DNA from: Micrococcales bacterium
GTDB lineage: Bacteria > Actinomycetota > Actinomycetes > Actinomycetales > Dermatophilaceae
Reading direction: 5' to 3'
Length of the DNA: 7,842 nucleotides
NCBI GenBank assembly: GCA_030537915.1
Contig: JAUNUZ010000001.1
Span: 20,600-28,441 of the forward strand
Shown: one piece after another, positions 1 to 7,197 of the stretch
Layout of the letters: each line of letters starts with the position of its first letter
Numbering within the stretch: position 1 is the stretch's first letter
Translations under genes and position numbers: made by a program
The notes under the pieces: model-generated
What the model was told of the DNA's origin: nothing
What the model saw: the letters and a program-made list of their open reading frames with translations, nothing else
Database searches by the model: none

Positions 1-1239
1 AGGTACACCGAAAAGGCCCATGACGGCGAGGAAGAGGTTCCAGGTCTCGTCTTGATTCGTGGCCAACAGGTATATCGAGACGCCGACTCCCAGGGCCCCG
101 GCGACGAGGATGACGATCCGTGAGAACAGCACCGAGCTCTTCGGCCCCGACGAGAACCGGTCCCTGAAGTCGATGGCGATGCAGGCGGAGATGCTGTTGA
201 GCGAGGACGACACAGTCGACTGCGCGGCCGCAAAGATAGCTGCGATGATAACGCCCGCCACCCCTGCCGGCAGCGCGGTGACGACGAAGTACGGCACTAT
301 GGCCGAGGTGTTGAAGCCCTCGGGCAGGACGCCATCGTGCTTGTAGTAGGAGTACAGGACCGTGCCCATGCCGTAGAAGAGCGGGATCGTCACCAGCGCG
401 AGGAAACCGTTGATGACCAACGATCGGGCAGTGTCCTTCAGGGACGCCGTGGTCTGGTAGCGCTGGACGACGTCCTGGCTTCCGGTGTACTGGTACAGGC
501 TATTGAAGACGTTGCCGAGGAAGATCAGCCAGATCGCGGCGCCTGCGGTGCCCGAGCCGGACCAGCTCTTCGCGGTGATGAATTTGTCGTCCGCGACGGC
601 GTCTTGAATGACCGTGCCCATACCTCCGGTAATGCTTGCGATGCCGAAGACGAGGATGAGCGCGGCGCCGGCAAGCAGGATGATCCCCTGGATGACATCG
701 CTCCAGATAACTCCCTCGATGCCGCCCAGCAGCGTGTACACCACACACAGGGCACCGACGATCAAGGCGATGAGAAGCGGATTGATGTCGGTCACGGACG
801 TGATGGCCAACGTCGGCAGGTAGACGACGATGGCGGTCCGGCCGATATGGAACAAGATGAAGAGAGCGGAGCCGACCACCCGGATGCTCGGTCCGAATCG
901 CGCTTCGAGGTACTCGTAGGCGGTCGTGACATTGAGCTTGCGGAAGAACGGGATGTAGAAGTAGATGAGCAGCGGAACGATGGCGAAGATCGATAGGTTG
1001 CCGACGGAGTACGACCAGTCGGTCAAGAAGGCCTGCTCCGGGGTGGACATGTAGGTGATCGCGCTCAGCGTGGTCGCGTAGATGCTAAAGCCAGCGGCCC
1101 AGGCCGGGATCCGCCCGCCGGCACGGAAGAAGGAATCCGTGCTGGCGCTCGCGCGGCGAGTGAAGTAGATGCCGACGCCCAGCACCGCCAGCAGATAGAC
1201 GACGATGACCGCCCAGTTGAGTGCCCCGAATTGGACCAC
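1..1239 (-). CDS. Sodium:solute symporter (SSS family), C-terminus cut off by the window edge
   Basis: This is a multi-pass membrane transporter that would use the Na+ gradient to import a small organic solute. The frame is open from a GTG at 1239 to the window edge, giving 413 residues; SSS proteins are usually about 480-550, so the last helices are missing. Family marks are a first helix near residues 9-26, the FSIYATTLSAITYM stretch at about 51-64, a GGIEGVIWSDVIQ motif at 172-184, QDVVQRY at 255-261, and AAAQSTVSSSLNS at 337-349. The last matches the helix that supplies the serine ligands of the Na2 sodium site in this fold (here probably S344/S345). The start is set by a perfect AGGAGG at 1245-1250, five bases upstream. 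It is divergent from a DHDPS/NAL-family gene, a pairing seen for sialic acid and sugar-acid uptake, so such a substrate is plausible but not shown. Confidence 0.93.
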   Translation of the reverse strand, partial: MVQFGALNWAVIVVYLLAVLGVGIYFTRRASASTDSFFRAGGRIPAWAAGFSIYATTLSAITYMSTPEQAFLTDWSYSVGNLSIFAIVPLLIYFYIPFFRKLNVTTAYEYLEARFGPSIRVVGSALFILFHIGRTAIVVYLPTLAITSVTDINPLLIALIVGALCVVYTLLGGIEGVIWSDVIQGIILLAGAALILVFGIASITGGMGTVIQDAVADDKFITAKSWSGSGTAGAAIWLIFLGNVFNSLYQYTGSQDVVQRYQTTASLKDTARSLVINGFLALVTIPLFYGMGTVLYSYYKHDGVLPEGFNTSAIVPYFVVTALPAGVAGVIIAAIFAAAQSTVSSSLNSISACIAIDFRDRFSSGPKSSVLFSRIVILVAGALGVGVSIYLLATNQDETWNLFLAVMGLFGVP

Positions 1240-1453
1240 CGATGCCTCCTCTGCTCCAAGCGTGACGCCCAGCAATGGGCTGCGTTGCGCGTTTCGCGGA
1301 CAGTAGCACCGAGCCGCGCCGCGCACAGGGTCCAGCGCCCACCTCTCGCAAGGAAACTGCGCGATTGTTACCGAGAAGCAGAGCCCCCCACGAGCTATGC
1401 TCGCGGCCAACGGATCGGCCGTGGTCCGAGCCACCCGGCGAAGGGAGTCATCG
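1240..1453. promoter_or_regulatory. Divergent intergenic region between symporter and aldolase genes
   Basis: The 214 bp between the two divergent start codons must hold both promoters unless one gene is read from further away. An odd-length inverted repeat (CGAGC-TAT-GCTCG) lies at 1391-1403. It contains TATGCT at 1396-1401, a possible -10 element for the aldolase gene; no convincing -35 sits at the right distance. On the minus strand TACTGT (1300-1305) is a possible -10 for the symporter. A small hairpin (GCCCA-GCAA-TGGGC) lies at 1267-1280. The inverted repeat over the possible -10 could be a repressor site. The SD sequences are AGGAGG (minus, 1245-1250) and AAGGGAG (plus, 1441-1447). All promoter calls are by eye. 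Confidence 0.4.
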
Positions 1454-2419
1454 ATGACCATGTCATCGCAGCCAGCACCGTCGCAGAATGAGAAGTCAGC
1501 CGGTGCTTTCGGTGGCGTGATACCCCCACTGATCACGCCACTGACGCCAACAGGCGCGCTGGACACCGGCTCGCTGCGCGCAGTGATCGAGCGGATGATC
1601 GATGCCGGCGTGCACGGCGTCTTCGCGTTGGGATCGACCGGCGAGGTCGCCTTCTTCGAGGACGCCATGCGCGAGGAGATCCTCACCTCGGTCGTAGAGA
1701 TCGTCGCGGGAAGGGTGCCGATCTTCGCCGGCGTCATCGACATGCAGACCCGCCGGGTCGTCGAGCACATCCGTCGGGCGGAAGAGGCCGGGGTGGATGC
1801 CCTGGTCGCAACAGCCCCCTTCTACGCGATCACCGGACCCCAGGAGGTGGAGCACCACTTCCGGGCCCTGCGCGACAGTACGGCATTGGCGCTGTTCGCC
1901 TATGACATCCCGGTGTGCGTCCACACCAAGCTCGCCCCCGACCTGCTCGTGCGTCTAGGAACCGAACACATCATCACCGGAGTCAAGGACTCCTCCGGTG
2001 ATGATGTGTCCTTCCGTCGCCTCGTGGCGATGAATCAAGCGAACGGCAACCCGTTAGCGGTCTTCACCGGCCACGAGGTGGTCGTGGACGGCGCGTTTCT
2101 GGCCGGGGCCGACGGCTGTGTGCCCGGCTTGGGCAACGTCGATCCGGCGGGGTACGTGCGCCTGTACGAGGCATATCGGCGAGGTGACTGGCAGGCCATG
2201 CGCAGCGAGCAGGATCGCATCGCCGCCCTCTTCGAGATCGTCTTCGCGCCGGTCGGCAAGACCGGACCAGCGGCAGGCGTCGGCGCCTTCAAGACCGCTC
2301 TGCAGCTCATGGGCCTGATCGCCGCCAACACGATGAGCAGCCCTATGACGGCCCTCGACGGTGAAAACGTCGAACGCATCCGCCAGATCCTGCAGCGGCA
2401 AGAGATGCTCCCGTCGTGA
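1454..2419 (+). CDS. DHDPS / N-acetylneuraminate lyase family aldolase or dehydratase
   Basis: This is a soluble class I aldolase-type (beta/alpha)8 barrel of 321 aa; the family is usually about 290-320. It would act through a Schiff base between a lysine and an alpha-keto acid. Visible features are GSTGE at 60-64 (the carboxylate-binding motif, GTTGE in many members), the proton-relay tyrosine Y150 in YDIP, and the Schiff-base lysine K178 in GVKDSSGD. The Y150 context (YDIPVCVHT) differs from classical DapA (YNVPSRTG) and from NanA, so a catabolic paralogue fits better than lysine biosynthesis. The adjacent symporter supports this. Candidates include N-acetylneuraminate lyase, keto-deoxy sugar acid aldolase or a dehydratase. 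The ATG at 1454 was chosen because AAGGGAG lies six bases upstream; an in-frame ATG at 1397 has no SD. The N-terminal 18 residues are a polar extension before the barrel. Confidence 0.92.
   Translation: MTMSSQPAPSQNEKSAGAFGGVIPPLITPLTPTGALDTGSLRAVIERMIDAGVHGVFALGSTGEVAFFEDAMREEILTSVVEIVAGRVPIFAGVIDMQTRRVVEHIRRAEEAGVDALVATAPFYAITGPQEVEHHFRALRDSTALALFAYDIPVCVHTKLAPDLLVRLGTEHIITGVKDSSGDDVSFRRLVAMNQANGNPLAVFTGHEVVVDGAFLAGADGCVPGLGNVDPAGYVRLYEAYRRGDWQAMRSEQDRIAALFEIVFAPVGKTGPAAGVGAFKTALQLMGLIAANTMSSPMTALDGENVERIRQILQRQEMLPS
1966..2009. repeat. Near-perfect inverted repeat inside the aldolase gene, centred on the catalytic lysine codon
   Basis: ACACATCATCACCGGAG at 1966-1982 is the exact reverse complement of 1993-2009, giving 17-bp arms with a 10-nt spacer. 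An alternative pairing is longer: 1966-1978 with 1997-2009 (13 bp), then 1979-1984 with 1988-1993 (6 bp), leaving a 3-nt bulge (1994-1996). The AAG codon of the catalytic K178 (1985-1987) then forms the loop. The codons GGT GAT GAT in the right arm end in T, although G/C-ending synonyms prevail around them, and that T usage completes the pairing. The function is unknown. Confidence 0.85.
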
Positions 2420-2445
2420 CGTCCGTGCCTGGACCCGCCGCGGAC

Positions 2446-2490
2446 CTCGGCTGAACGACGGTCCCGTCTGCGCGGACGCCAGCAGCCGAG
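2446..2490. terminator. Possible bidirectional terminator between convergent genes
   Basis: The 122-bp gap between the convergent aldolase and oxidoreductase genes holds CTCGGCTG (2446-2453) and its exact reverse complement CAGCCGAG (2483-2490). Nested inside is CGTCT/GGACG (2465-2478, one G-U pair). This could fold as a branched stem-loop after either transcript. There is no clean U-tract directly after the stem; CCTTTT lies about 26 bases further on the plus strand. It is therefore only a candidate, and Rho-dependent ending is equally possible. Confidence 0.35.
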
Positions 2491-2541
2491 CGCACTCCTA
2501 GCTGGGCTTACTTGACCTTTTGACGCGTGCGGTCGCCTCGG

Positions 2542-3549
2542 TCACGGTCGCGGGGGGTGCAGTATCAGCCGGGCGCCAGAGATCTGGCCCTGCTCGACGC
2601 GCCGGTGGGCTCCGGCTGCGTCGGCCAGTGGCAGGTTGCCGGCAATGCGGGCGGTCAAAGTCCGATCCACCAATCGCTGGTTGATGACTCGCGCAGCGGC
2701 CGCGAGCTCAGTGCTGGTGGCGTTGCTGATGACGAACCCGAGCACGCTCACGTCGTTGGTATAGGTGGCGCCGATCGGCAGCTCCACGCGGGCCTGCGGT
2801 CCCGCGGCCGTGAGCAAGATCCGCCCACCTCGCGCCATCAGCCCCACGGCGGCACCGAAGTCATGGTGCCCGGAGGTGTCCCAGTGCACGTCGAGCCCGT
2901 CCGGCGCCGCGGCGCGGATGTGCTCGATCGCGTCGGGGTCGCGATAGTCGACCACCACCGTCGCCCCAGCGACGCGGCAGCGGTCCAGCCCCTCACCGGT
3001 GGCGCTGGCGATCACTCGGGCGCCGGTGGCAGTCGCCAGATGAATGGCGGCGTCACCGACGTTGCCGGCCCCACCCCCCACGAAAACAGTCCCGCCCAGA
3101 GGCAGGCGAGCGTGCCGAAACAGACCGAGCCAGGCCGTAGCGGCCGGGTGAGCCAACGCCACGGCCTGCACAGCCTCCACCCCGTCCGGTATCCGGTAGA
3201 GCCGGTCGACGGGCACGGCCGCGTACTGCGCGAACGAGCCCTGCCGCCCGCCGTGGCCGAGGCTGTTGCACCAGACACGCTCCCCCACACTGAACCCGGC
3301 CGCACCCGGGCCGAGTGCCGCCACCGTCCCCGCGAGGTCACGACCGATCACGAACGGGAACGGCGTCCTGGTGGGAAAGGCGCCGGAGCGGACGAAGGTG
3401 TCGACCGGGTTAACCGTCACCGCCTCGACGGTGACGAGCACCTCCGTCGGCCCGAGCCGCGGGACCGGCACCCGCCCATAGCAGATGTTCTCGACGCCGC
3501 CGAGCCGCTCGACGTAGGCCGCGTGCATCCGCTGCGGCACGTCAGGCAT
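2542..3549 (-). CDS. Zinc-independent quinone oxidoreductase-like MDR dehydrogenase
   Basis: This is a cytosolic NAD(P)H-dependent oxidoreductase of the medium-chain dehydrogenase/reductase superfamily, QOR branch. It has 335 aa, typical for the family (about 320-340). The N-terminal GroES-like catalytic domain spans about residues 15-140. It includes VNPVDTFVRSG (46-56), the usual QOR signature region, and GRDLAGTV (69-76) where zinc alcohol dehydrogenases have GHExxGxV. The histidine-glutamate pair is absent and no four-cysteine structural zinc loop is present, so metal-free hydride transfer is expected. The Rossmann domain carries GGGAGNVG at 158-165. Family members reduce quinones or activated enones. 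The ATG at 3549 was chosen because GAGGG lies eight bases upstream; a downstream ATG (3528) lacks an SD and a GTG at 3564 is also possible. It lies 76 nt after the FUSC gene on the same strand, probably as the last gene of the operon. Confidence 0.9.
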   Translation of the reverse strand: MPDVPQRMHAAYVERLGGVENICYGRVPVPRLGPTEVLVTVEAVTVNPVDTFVRSGAFPTRTPFPFVIGRDLAGTVAALGPGAAGFSVGERVWCNSLGHGGRQGSFAQYAAVPVDRLYRIPDGVEAVQAVALAHPAATAWLGLFRHARLPLGGTVFVGGGAGNVGDAAIHLATATGARVIASATGEGLDRCRVAGATVVVDYRDPDAIEHIRAAAPDGLDVHWDTSGHHDFGAAVGLMARGGRILLTAAGPQARVELPIGATYTNDVSVLGFVISNATSTELAAAARVINQRLVDRTLTARIAGNLPLADAAGAHRRVEQGQISGARLILHPPRP

Positions 3550-3625
3550 ACCTGCCGCCCTCACGACGCCGACCTGATCGCAGCAGCCGTGCTGACCGGA
3601 TCACCTCGTGGTGCCCGGGTGCTTC

Positions 3626-5506
3626 TCACGAGCGCGGCCGCGTCGGCACGGTGCTCGCAGCCAGGAGTTCTGTGCTGCTGGCGCCGACCCACCGCGCGAG
3701 CTGCACGAAATCCGTTGAAACGGTCTCCTCGACGTCTCGGGTAGGCATGGGGTCAATAGGCCCAAGGAGCGCGTCGGCCGCCGCGCCCAGCGTCGGTGCG
3801 GTGAGGCGGCCATCACCGGCTTCGAGGATGCCGATGATCGCAAGCGTCTCGAACTGCGTGGCCAACGCGGTGCAGTCTGCGGCGCGAACACCTGCCTGGG
3901 CGTCCTGGCGATGCAACGGAGCGCTCAGATTCACCACGGCCGTGCGCATTCGGTAGAAGGGTCGCATCAGCTCGCGCTGGACGCCGTGTCGAGGTGGCCC
4001 CCCGGCCACCGGGGGGGCCAGCTGAGCGGTGCACCGGAGCAGCCCGGCTGTCGCCTCGCGGGCCGAGCGAATCCGCTCGTCGATCCGCTCGGGCTTGAGG
4101 TGTGGCACGACCGCGAAACCGATCAGCAAGCCGATGGCGACTCCGGTGAACAGCAGGAGGACGTACTCCAGGAGCGTCCGGGTCGGGTCGAGACCTCCAC
4201 CCACGACGTTCATGCCGACCGAGACGACGACGAAGCTGCCGATCGAAAGGACTTGGTTGCTGGCGATCAGCCACAGCCCTGCGAGGGCGGCGAGCAGCGA
4301 GAAGGGCAGCAGCAGCTGTTGCGGCAGGATCCACAGTGCGACTGCCATCAGCGCTGCGCCCCCTGCAACGCCGAGGACTCGCTGCTTGGCCTTGCACAGG
4401 GACTGGGTCCAGCTGATCTGCAGGATCGCAAAGGACGCGGTGACCATGGAGGTGACCAGCGGGTCCTGCGGCCCCACGGTCGCCCAGGCCAACAGGAACG
4501 TGAGCAACACTCCGACTGCGGTGCGAAGCGCGTGCCGCAGGATCTGAGAACGCCAGGTGAGCGTCGACAGCACCGACGCCAGCGCGAAGGCTCGCCTCGT
4601 CGCCGTGGCGTCGCGGACCAAGGTGGTGTCCCGGCGAGCGGCGACCTCCTCGATACGGTCCAGTGCCGCCAGGGCACGATCCAACGCGGCGGTACCCCCC
4701 GAGACACCCTGCGACGGGTCACCCGCGCGGGCACGGGGCTCGCCCGGATCCCGTGCTGCCACGACGGCGGCCACCTCGCTGGCGCGCTGATCGGCACGGG
4801 CTGCCTCGTCGGCTGCCAGAGTGCTACGGAACATCCGATATCCCACGGCCCCCTGCAGGGCCTCGCCGAGCCACAGCACCGGCTTGTCCCGCAACCACAT
4901 CGTGTAGGCCTGCTCAAAGCCCGGAGCGGGCTCGGTCAACGTCTCGGCTGCCAGATGACGCGTGACGTCGCTGGGGTCGCGAACCTTCATCAGAATGCGC
5001 AGCACGACGACGAAGCCGACGCCGACGAAGGCAGCGGCCACGGTCTGACCTGCTGACCCGGTATCCGCCTGAAGCGCGAACCCCAGCACGGTGGCAAGGC
5101 CAAGCCCCAGACCGGCCTGCAGGTAGTTCCTGCCCAGAACGGGCAGGAGTCCCGCCACGAAGATGACCATGCAGACCAGGGCAAGTGCGGCGCCGTGGCT
5201 GTACTCCGCGAGGATGCGGGGCACCGATGCCGACGAAGCGGTCAGGGGGCCGTACCACGCCACCTTGCGCAGGTCGGCCCGCAACGAGCCTCCCCCGACT
5301 CCAAGGGTGAAGAAGATCGCGGTGAATCCAGCGATGATGGTGCCCGCCCCCAGGCCCAGCCTGGCGGAGATGAGGATGGCGCCGCCCATCACGACAACTA
5401 CCACCACGATCAAGCCGATATTGGCCGAATAGTCCCGACCGCGCCTGCCTCGAGGCGCCGCCTGCTCATGGTTGGCCGTCTCATCTGCGGAATGCGAAGC
5501 GGTCAT
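3626..5506 (-). CDS. FUSC / aromatic acid exporter-like inner membrane protein
   Basis: This is a large membrane protein of 626 aa built as two similar halves, the layout of FUSC (fusaric acid resistance) and ArAE-type proteins. A polar N-terminus (1-28) precedes a first membrane block with hydrophobic segments near 29-47, 53-70, 105-124, 129-146 and 152-170. A cytoplasmic region at about 175-320 is rich in charged and Ala residues. A second block follows with segments near 326-343, 347-363, 376-394, 397-415, 418-436 and 446-466, then a soluble tail to 626. ALRTAVGVLLTF (326-337) and RVLGVAGG (376-383) resemble the second-half FUSC repeat. Family members export aromatic or weak organic acids; the substrate here is unknown. 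The start is uncertain: ATG at 5506 has GGAGGA 13 bases upstream, while a GTG at 5527 (633 aa) has no SD. It lies 40 nt after the SDR gene. Confidence 0.88.
   Translation of the reverse strand: MTASHSADETANHEQAAPRGRRGRDYSANIGLIVVVVVVMGGAILISARLGLGAGTIIAGFTAIFFTLGVGGGSLRADLRKVAWYGPLTASSASVPRILAEYSHGAALALVCMVIFVAGLLPVLGRNYLQAGLGLGLATVLGFALQADTGSAGQTVAAAFVGVGFVVVLRILMKVRDPSDVTRHLAAETLTEPAPGFEQAYTMWLRDKPVLWLGEALQGAVGYRMFRSTLAADEAARADQRASEVAAVVAARDPGEPRARAGDPSQGVSGGTAALDRALAALDRIEEVAARRDTTLVRDATATRRAFALASVLSTLTWRSQILRHALRTAVGVLLTFLLAWATVGPQDPLVTSMVTASFAILQISWTQSLCKAKQRVLGVAGGAALMAVALWILPQQLLLPFSLLAALAGLWLIASNQVLSIGSFVVVSVGMNVVGGGLDPTRTLLEYVLLLFTGVAIGLLIGFAVVPHLKPERIDERIRSAREATAGLLRCTAQLAPPVAGGPPRHGVQRELMRPFYRMRTAVVNLSAPLHRQDAQAGVRAADCTALATQFETLAIIGILEAGDGRLTAPTLGAAADALLGPIDPMPTRDVEETVSTDFVQLARWVGASSTELLAASTVPTRPRS
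3994..4020. repeat. Overlapping G/C-tract inverted repeats inside the FUSC gene
   Basis: A C6 run (3998-4003) and a G7 run (4011-4017) form TGGCCCCCC (3995-4003) paired with GGGGGGCCA (4012-4020), nine perfect pairs. The competing GGTGGCC (3994-4000) pairs perfectly with GGCCACC (4004-4010). The tract encodes a Pro/Gly-rich stretch of the C-terminal soluble tail. It is a plausible slippage point for polymerase or sequencing; the frame is intact as read. Confidence 0.7.
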
Positions 5507-5546
5507 CCGATAAGTCCGTTCCTCCACGCGTGTGCGGGTGTCTTGT

Positions 5547-6332
5547 TCACGCGTTCTGCAGGCCGGCGCGGAATTCGTCCAGGGGTATCCGGTTGAACTC
5601 CGTACCGGCCAGGCGTTTGCCGGTGACCCCTTCCGAGTCGTGGGAGGCGAGCCAGACGGCGGCGGGCACGATGACCTCCGCGGTTGACCAGGGGGCGTGT
5701 GCCTTGAGGTAGTCGGGCATCTTGTTCGGCCCGAACAGGTGGGTGTCGACCATTCCGCCCGGGGACAGGCAGTTGACCCGGACTCCCCGTTCCGCCGACT
5801 CGGCGGCGGCGATCCGGACCAGCAGATCCACGCCTGCCTTGGTCACCGCGTAGACGCCGGCGCCGGCACCGGCCATCCGGCCGAGTTCGGACCCGATGGC
5901 GATGAAGCTGCCCCCGACGGGCATGACGGGTAGGGCAGCCTTCATGGACAGCCACATCCCGACCGTGTTCACCGCGAACAGCCGCTGGACGACACCCAGC
6001 TCGTAGGTCTCCAGCGTGGTCATACGCCGGTCGGTGATGCTGGGCACCGCGATCCCCGCGTTGGCGACGAAGACGTCAAGACGACCAAGCCTCCCGATGG
6101 TGGCGTCCACCAGTGCGGTGAGTTGATCCTCATCGGTGACGTCGGTGGGAATGACCTCGACCTGGGCGGCCCCCGCATCCCGGCACCGTTCCGCGACCCG
6201 GTCCAGGTCCGCGACGGTGCGGGCGGCCAGAACGACCGCGGCTCCCTCGCGTGCGAACCCGGTCGCCATGGCCTCGCCCAGACCTCGGCTGGCCCCGGTG
6301 ACCACCGCGACCATCTGCGTGAGCTTGCCCAT
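5547..6332 (-). CDS. Short-chain dehydrogenase/reductase (SDR)
   Basis: This is a cytosolic NAD(P)-dependent oxidoreductase of 261 aa, the usual length for a classical SDR. The Rossmann cofactor motif TGASRGLG is at 12-19, with R38 after the second strand (LAARTVAD) hinting at NADP(H). D64 sits in the adenine-contacting TDVTD stretch and NAG is at 91-93. The catalytic tetrad is N122, S148, Y161 and K165 (YAVTK). PGG follows at 191-193. All active-site residues are present, so the enzyme should be functional. Substrates of this family range over alcohols, ketones, sugars and acyl chains and cannot be told from sequence. The ATG at 6332 is supported by AAGGAA (6340-6345) seven bases upstream. 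It lies 32 nt after the 5-TM gene and 40 nt before the FUSC gene, consistent with one transcript. Confidence 0.94.
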   Translation of the reverse strand: MGKLTQMVAVVTGASRGLGEAMATGFAREGAAVVLAARTVADLDRVAERCRDAGAAQVEVIPTDVTDEDQLTALVDATIGRLGRLDVFVANAGIAVPSITDRRMTTLETYELGVVQRLFAVNTVGMWLSMKAALPVMPVGGSFIAIGSELGRMAGAGAGVYAVTKAGVDLLVRIAAAESAERGVRVNCLSPGGMVDTHLFGPNKMPDYLKAHAPWSTAEVIVPAAVWLASHDSEGVTGKRLAGTEFNRIPLDEFRAGLQNA

Positions 6333-6364
6333 CCTCTGCTTCCTTCCCGCGTGTCCGTGCTAGG

Positions 6365-6925
6365 TCAGACGGCTTGAAGCTGGGCCAGCAGCAGGCCGAT
6401 GAGCACACTGATCAGCAGCAGCACGATCAAGATCCGGTACAGCCACCGGAGGGTGCCAAGATCCCCCGCTCCGCGGCTACCCACGATGAACCCGATCAGG
6501 GCGACTGCCAGCAACACTCCGCCCGCATCGACCAGCAGCGGGAGATTGAGCAAGGTACCGGCGATGACGCCCGCGTTGCCCAGGTTGTACAGGGTGAACT
6601 GAGCCCACAGCCGGGCGGGAGTCAGCAGGTGATCGGCCAGCCAGAACTGACCGATTCCGAGCCCGGCCTGGGCCACCCCGACGACCAAGACCAGGTATGC
6701 CACCAGCCAGACCAGCGGTTCGGTCGGGGCGTGGGCGATGGCAGCGGCGATCAAACCGCCAGCCACAACCGCAGCCAGGCCGACGCCGACGAAGGGCACG
6801 ACGGCAACCCGTGGGTTGGACGGGTTCGCCGGTGCGCTCACGGTCGCGCTCGACGGACTGGACCGACTGGACGGCACCTCTTGGGACTCGACGTCTGCAC
6901 GCTGAGACTCTCCTCCTTTGTTCAC
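6365..6925 (-). CDS. Unrecognised small membrane protein, about five TM segments
   Basis: I do not recognise this family. The 186-aa product has a polar Ser/Pro/Ala-rich N-terminus (1-38), then hydrophobic segments near 40-65, 71-92, 108-127, 130-149 and 161-182. The loop after segment 2 contains FWLADHLLTPARLW, and segment 3 begins FTLYNLGNAG with polar Asn, Tyr and Thr residues that may be functional. There is no signal-peptide cleavage pattern, and the C-terminus is hydrophobic to the end. The start is uncertain. A GTG at 6925 forms a 4-nt GTGA overlap with the upstream 84-aa ORF but has only a weak SD. An in-frame GTG at 6841 would give 158 aa, closer to the first TM. A strong AAAGGAGG (6912-6919) lies inside the coding region and is followed by a GTG in another frame. 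The gene is co-directional with the SDR and FUSC genes. Confidence 0.78.
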   Translation of the reverse strand: MNKGGESQRADVESQEVPSSRSSPSSATVSAPANPSNPRVAVVPFVGVGLAAVVAGGLIAAAIAHAPTEPLVWLVAYLVLVVGVAQAGLGIGQFWLADHLLTPARLWAQFTLYNLGNAGVIAGTLLNLPLLVDAGGVLLAVALIGFIVGSRGAGDLGTLRWLYRILIVLLLISVLIGLLLAQLQAV

Positions 6926-7176
6926 GTCACCGTGTCCCAAACCCGCCAGCCCACGTCGAGAAACGCTCCGTCGACAACGCACGTCGGCTGTGTGGCGCTG
7001 CTTGCGCGGGCGGTCAGGTCCGGCGTCACGTCCCTCGCTCGGTCACCTCGGTCGGCGAGTACGCCTTGGCGCACGAGGCTCGCCCATCCACCTCTAGACC
7101 GGTCGAGCATCCCGAAACGCTGACCATCGAATCCCGGCTGGTCGGTCGGTTGGGTCGGGATGGACCACGACGGCAT
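6922..7176 (-). CDS. Possible 84-aa ORF of unknown function, overlapping the membrane-protein start
   Basis: I do not recognise this product. It fills most of the 272 nt between the 65-aa gene and the 5-TM gene on the same strand. Its TGA overlaps the GTG start of the 5-TM gene by 4 nt (GTGA), a usual sign of translational coupling. Its ATG lies 21 nt after the upstream stop. A GAGGAGG is present, but about 12 bases from the ATG, longer than ideal. Third-position G/C is roughly 75 percent by hand count, lower than the clear genes. The product has several Trp (WASL, GWRVWD), one Cys and no TM segment. It could be real, or it could be an untranslated leader that happens to be open. Confidence 0.4.
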   Translation of the reverse strand: MPSWSIPTQPTDQPGFDGQRFGMLDRSRGGWASLVRQGVLADRGDRARDVTPDLTARASSATQPTCVVDGAFLDVGWRVWDTVT

Positions 7177-7197
7177 CCGGCTGCGAGACCTCCTCGC

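Noticed and set aside
337..996. Plus-strand open frame of about 219 codons over the symporter gene
   Set aside because: Antisense shadow of the SSS symporter; Asp/Glu/Arg/Gly-rich with no domain.
1397..1453. N-terminal extension of the aldolase from ATG 1397
   Set aside because: No SD before 1397, the added 19 residues are outside the family alignment, and ATG 1454 has AAGGGAG at ideal spacing.
2527..3744. Long plus-strand open frame (about 405 codons) across the QOR-like gene
   Set aside because: The product is Arg/His/Pro/Gly-rich with no domain; it is the antisense shadow of a clear MDR enzyme, as expected in high-GC DNA.
3911..5056. Plus-strand open frame of about 381 codons across the FUSC gene
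   Set aside because: The composition is Gln/Arg/Gly/His-rich and it runs antisense to a well-supported membrane protein; no SD and no recognisable motif.
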